A stretch of DNA of 6,443 nucleotides. Source: Steroidobacteraceae bacterium (GTDB taxonomy: Bacteria; Pseudomonadota; Gammaproteobacteria; Steroidobacterales; Steroidobacteraceae). The DNA lies in NCBI GenBank assembly GCA_013044085.1, contig JABEVI010000264.1, forward strand, positions 1 through 6,443, read 5' to 3'. The notes under the pieces are model-generated. The model made no database searches. It saw only the letters and a program-made list of their open reading frames with translations, and had not been told where the DNA came from. Both the position numbers and the translations under genes were made by a program. Within the stretch, counting starts at the first letter, position 1, and every line of letters starts with the position of its first letter. Of this stretch, positions 5,336 through 6,443 are shown one piece after another.

Positions 5336-6443
5336 GTGACCACCGCGACCTATCTGGACAAGCTCAACGCCGAGCAACGCAATGCAGTCGTCCATGGCAT
5401 CGATGCCGCCACCAAGACGCATATCGGCGCGCCGCTGCTGGTGATCGCCGGGGCGGGGTCCGGCAAAACCAGCACGCTGGCTCATCGGGTCGCTCATCTA
5501 ATCGTCAACGGCGTCGATCCAGGCCGCATCCTGTTGATGAGTTTCTCGCGCCGAGCCGCTGCCGAGATGACGCGCCGCGCTGAGCGCATCTCGGTTCAGG
5601 CCATGGGCGGCAAGACAGGGGCGATGGCCGATGCTCTAAGCTGGGCCGGCACCTTCCACGGCATCGGGGCTCGACTGTTGCGGGAATACGCCGAACAGAT
5701 CGGACTGGATCCGGCCTTCACGATCCATGACCGGGAAGATTCCGCCGATCTGATGAACCTTGCCCGGCACGAGCTGGGTTTTTCGAAGACCGAACGACGG
5801 TTCCCGACCAAAAGCACCTGCCTTTCGATCTATTCGCGCTGCGTGAACACCGAACTGCTGCTCGATGAGGTGCTTCCGACCAGTTTTCCTTGGTGCTCGT
5901 CATGGGAGGCTGAATTGCATCAGCTGTTCGGCGCCTATGTTGATGCCAAACAACGGCAGAACGTGCTCGATTACGATGACCTGCTGCTCTACTGGGCACA
6001 AATGGTCAGCGAACCAGCGCTGGCCGAGGATATCGGCACGCGTTTCGATCACGTTCTGGTTGATGAGTATCAGGACACGAACCGGCTACAAGCTTCGATC
6101 CTGCTTGCCCTGAAACCCGACGGTCGCGGCCTGACCGTGGTTGGCGACGACGCCCAATCGATCTACGCCTTCCGGGGTGCCACCGTGCGTAACATTCTCG
6201 ACTTCCCCGAAGCGTTCAGCCCAGCGGCTGAGATCATCACGTTGGAGCGCAATTACCGTTCGACCTCGGCGATCCTTGCGGCGGCAAACGGGGTCATTGG
6301 CCTCGCCAAGGAGCGGTTCACAAAAAACCTCTGGAGCGATCGGGCAACCGAAACTCTGCCCCAGCTCGTGCATGTCCGCGACGACGCCGATCAGGCCCGG
6401 TTCATCGTCGAGCGGGTGCTCGAGAACCGCGAGGCGGGCATAA
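5336..6443 (+). CDS. UvrD/PcrA/Rep-type ATP-dependent DNA helicase, C-terminus cut by window edge
   Basis: Superfamily 1A helicase, expected to translocate 3'-5' on single-stranded DNA. The 369 visible codons cover domain 1A/1B and motifs up to IV: Q-motif LNAEQRNAV (10-18), Walker A AGAGSGKT (38-45), motif Ia ILLMSFSRRAAAEM (65-78), an Ib-like GTFHGIGARLLR, DExx box VLVDEYQDTN (240-249), motif III VVGDDAQSIYAFRGA (268-282) and motif IV ERNYRST (304-310). All key residues are present (K44, D243, E244, Q274, R280, R308). Domain 2A and motifs V and VI lie beyond the window. The Q-motif to Walker A gap is a few residues longer than in UvrD or PcrA, and SFSRRAAAEM and GDDAQSIYAFRGATV differ from their TFTNKAA and GDDDQSIY, so this looks like a separate UvrD-like subgroup rather than uvrD itself; no symbol is given. 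The GTG start follows AAAGGGA by 6 nt, and the frame is closed upstream by a stop at 5273. It is divergent from the mutasome operon. Confidence 0.93.
   Translation, partial: MTTATYLDKLNAEQRNAVVHGIDAATKTHIGAPLLVIAGAGSGKTSTLAHRVAHLIVNGVDPGRILLMSFSRRAAAEMTRRAERISVQAMGGKTGAMADALSWAGTFHGIGARLLREYAEQIGLDPAFTIHDREDSADLMNLARHELGFSKTERRFPTKSTCLSIYSRCVNTELLLDEVLPTSFPWCSSWEAELHQLFGAYVDAKQRQNVLDYDDLLLYWAQMVSEPALAEDIGTRFDHVLVDEYQDTNRLQASILLALKPDGRGLTVVGDDAQSIYAFRGATVRNILDFPEAFSPAAEIITLERNYRSTSAILAAANGVIGLAKERFTKNLWSDRATETLPQLVHVRDDADQARFIVERVLENREAGI

Noticed and set aside
5185..5583. 132-codon plus-strand open frame covering the helicase start
   Set aside because: Its second half runs out of frame over the helicase Q-motif and Walker A region; no ribosome binding site or known domain supports it.
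1..6443. CRISPR array, insertion sequence, tRNA or prophage elements
   Set aside because: No spaced direct repeats, transposase-like protein, terminal repeats or tRNA-like fold were seen; almost all the DNA is accounted for by four genes.

Overview
The window reads as chromosomal or large-replicon DNA of an alphaproteobacterium. Base composition is high in G+C. A perfect direct-repeat SOS box of the alphaproteobacterial LexA type (GTTC-N7-GTTC) lies upstream of an imuA-imuB-dnaE2 operon, the cassette for damage-induced mutagenesis that many alphaproteobacteria carry. I cannot name the genus from sequence alone.

Layout: the left 5.0 kb is a single minus-strand operon read right to left: imuA (start 5004), imuB (start 4337), dnaE2 (start 2772, running off the left edge after 924 codons). 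The genes are tightly packed. The end of imuA overlaps the start of imuB by 131 nt in another frame, and the imuB stop overlaps the dnaE2 start as ATGA. A 331-nt intergenic region (5005-5335) follows. It holds the imuA promoter with its LexA box, a 9-bp inverted repeat, a 12-bp palindrome and a candidate rightward promoter. From 5336 a divergent plus-strand gene encodes a UvrD/PcrA/Rep-type superfamily 1A helicase, cut by the right edge after 369 codons. No gene in view is broken; both end genes are truncated only by the window.

How it works together: by knowledge of the family, DnaE2 (ImuC) is the error-prone replicative-type polymerase. ImuB is a catalytically dead Y-family homologue that links the complex to the sliding clamp. 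ImuA is a RecA/SulA-like accessory protein. They are induced together after DNA damage when LexA is cleaved. The helicase is transcribed the other way. A near-match LexA half-site pair (GAAC-N7-GAAA) lies in the spacer of its best promoter candidate, so it may belong to the same damage response; that is an inference.

This is a known system. I saw no clearly undescribed one. The least explained parts are the structured intergenic region and the helicase's place beside the mutasome operon.
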